NCBI GenBank assembly: GCA_013115135.1
Contig: JABANP010000778.1
Coordinates: 1 to 17,646, forward strand
DNA length: 17,646 nt
Source: Perkinsus olseni
Taxonomy: Eukaryota; Perkinsozoa; Perkinsida; Perkinsidae
Direction of reading: 5' to 3'
A program made the translations under genes and the position numbers. Within the stretch, counting starts at the first letter, position 1. Each line of letters starts with the position of its first letter. The notes beneath the pieces are model-generated. The model had not been told where the DNA came from, searched no databases, and worked only from the letters and a program-made list of their open reading frames with translations. This document shows positions 16,414 through 17,646 of the stretch, piece after piece.

Positions 16414-17646
16414 TCAGTGCCGCACTAAAGCCACCCGTTCCCGGGTCGGCGAGGCTGAGAGCAACAGAAGCCTCCCACTAGAACCAAAGGAGGAGTTTAA
16501 TGACATACTTGTCGGCCCGGCAGGGGCCTCTTCTCCGGCGTCTTCGCTGAGCGCCTTGTAAAGCATGAAAGTCTCCCTCGTGAGTGACTTCAGTCGACTG
16601 CTGTACTCACAAAGTTCGTTGATACCGAGGACCCACACTTCGAAGGCATCTGAGAGTCGATCAGCGAAGCTTCGTAGAGGCCTGACCAGCCCTACTCCTG
16701 TTCGGCAACACCAAGTCCAGTGCGACACGGGAGGAGCCCTCGCGAAGGACAAGGGAGATGCACCAGCGATGAGCGGTGTTGGTCCCTTCGGCGTCCTGAA
16801 GGAGTTCTCGGAGGACCATGAGCGAAGACGTGGACTTGCCTTCTCGTGTAGGCCAGGAAACCGTCGTCTCGACGGCCCGCCTCGACGACCCTCCGGCCGT
16901 GATGACCATCCTTTGACGACTGCTAGGCGGCGATAGCACTGTGACGTCTCTCCAAACTCCACTCGGACCTGAAACCGTCTGCCGGGCATCGTTGAGGCGA
17001 CCCCTACTATGTCGGCTATTTGCACCATTCGGTGCCGTTTGGCCTTCTCGGTCGGGTCCTCCCAGACGATCTGCCAAGAACCGCAAGGTGTACCTGCCCC
17101 CAGTGGCGCTCCTGGTCCAGGGAGGAAAACTCCGAGTGAACGATGAGCAGTACTGAGTATCTTAAAGACTCGGCGATGAGGTGTCGGTTGACGGGAGAGA
17201 AGGCCAGCCCTCGAGGGCAGTTTGTTCATCGACCAGCCCTCAGCCTTCAGCAGCTTGCATCTGGCGATAGGAGGGAGTAGGCCGGGGAGTGCCAGTGGAC
17301 AGGCACACTACACGAAGTCGTTCGATCTCCTCTGTGTTGCTGAGTCGGGACTGCCTCGGGCTGCACAAAAACTGAGAAAAACCATCTGCCCTCCCAGGCC
17401 ACTTCAACGTTACCGGCTCACGACCCACGACCCCCTCAAGCCTCTCCCTTTCCACTGCATCAATAGGCGGGGAGGGAGTCTGACACCCGGACAGGCTGAC
17501 TATATGGTACAGGTCGCATGACCAGTGCCCCACCTTCGTCCTATCATCAGCTGCCTTCTCCTGCCGCAGCTGTGATAGCTCACACTCCATGGTAGCGCAT
17601 CGCTCCGTCGCCTCATCCAGGCGTCCCTCCATCTCGTTTACTACTG
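16414..17646 (-). CDS. Spliced gene of unknown function with coiled coil, runs off the right edge
   Basis: The minus strand enters the window in an exon ending at 17534 with MEGRLDEATERCATMECELS and LRQEKAADDR, a clear heptad-type coil. Further exons are 17479-17414 (22 codons, VERERLEGVVGREP), 17371-17307 (NTEEIERLRV) and 17260-16509, then 16454-16414 ending in TGA. Introns of 54, 42, 46 and 54 nt all use GT-AG, and phases agree at every junction (0, 0, 2, 1). The large exon carries SWQIVWEDPTEKAKRHRMVQ and, near its end, DAFEVWVLGINELCEYSSRL. Its middle (about 16700-16960) is Arg/Ser-rich, and another frame (LMVLRELLQDAEG) looks equally protein-like, so an extra intron pair may be missed there. 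I recognise no domain. Confidence 0.55.

Overview
This window is eukaryotic. It has intron-bearing genes with very short GT-AG introns (mostly 42-66 nt), a eukaryote-type tRNA-Pro gene with a T-run terminator, and one complete LTR retrotransposon. There is no operon structure. The mid-GC composition, tiny phase-consistent introns and absence of recognisable domains in the host genes suggest a compact protist genome. A perkinsozoan alveolate such as Perkinsus is my best guess, but that is inference, not proof.

Left part (1-3038, minus strand): overlapping reading frames on the minus strand join through ten small introns into one gene of about 760 codons. It has a long polar middle exon and a charged coiled-coil C-terminus. 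Its largest intron (188 nt) contains a tRNA-Pro(TGG) gene on the same strand. Between 3.6 and 5.9 kb, and again at 13.75-14.45 kb, lie three decayed members of one small-protein family on the plus strand. The two better copies (5117 and 13754) share a signal-peptide-like start, a conserved block ending in FVAYDPKK, an intron at the identical codon and a later intron in the same phase. Each copy carries stop codons at different places.

Middle (6469-12706, plus strand): a 6,238-bp BEL/Pao-like LTR retrotransposon with two apparently identical 230-bp LTRs and a 4-bp target duplication (CAAG). ORF1 encodes a Gag with capsid-like region, three CCHC knuckles and an aspartic protease. Pol encodes RT, RNase H and integrase but is split over three frames. 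The gag ATG lies inside the 5' LTR and the pol stop lies inside the 3' LTR, so the element has no untranslated leader outside the LTR and no canonical primer-binding site that I can see.

Right part (12707-17646): about 1 kb of gene-free DNA rich in nested palindromes, then the third family copy, a few weak exon candidates, and a convergent pair of coiled-coil genes (plus strand ending at 16272, minus strand ending at 16414). The minus-strand gene runs off the right edge.

The host genes show no shared pathway. The retrotransposon sits between two pseudogene copies of the same family. The best candidates for something undescribed are the LTR-overlapping coding architecture, the family of stop-interrupted secreted-protein copies, and the tRNA nested in the intron of an unknown coiled-coil gene.
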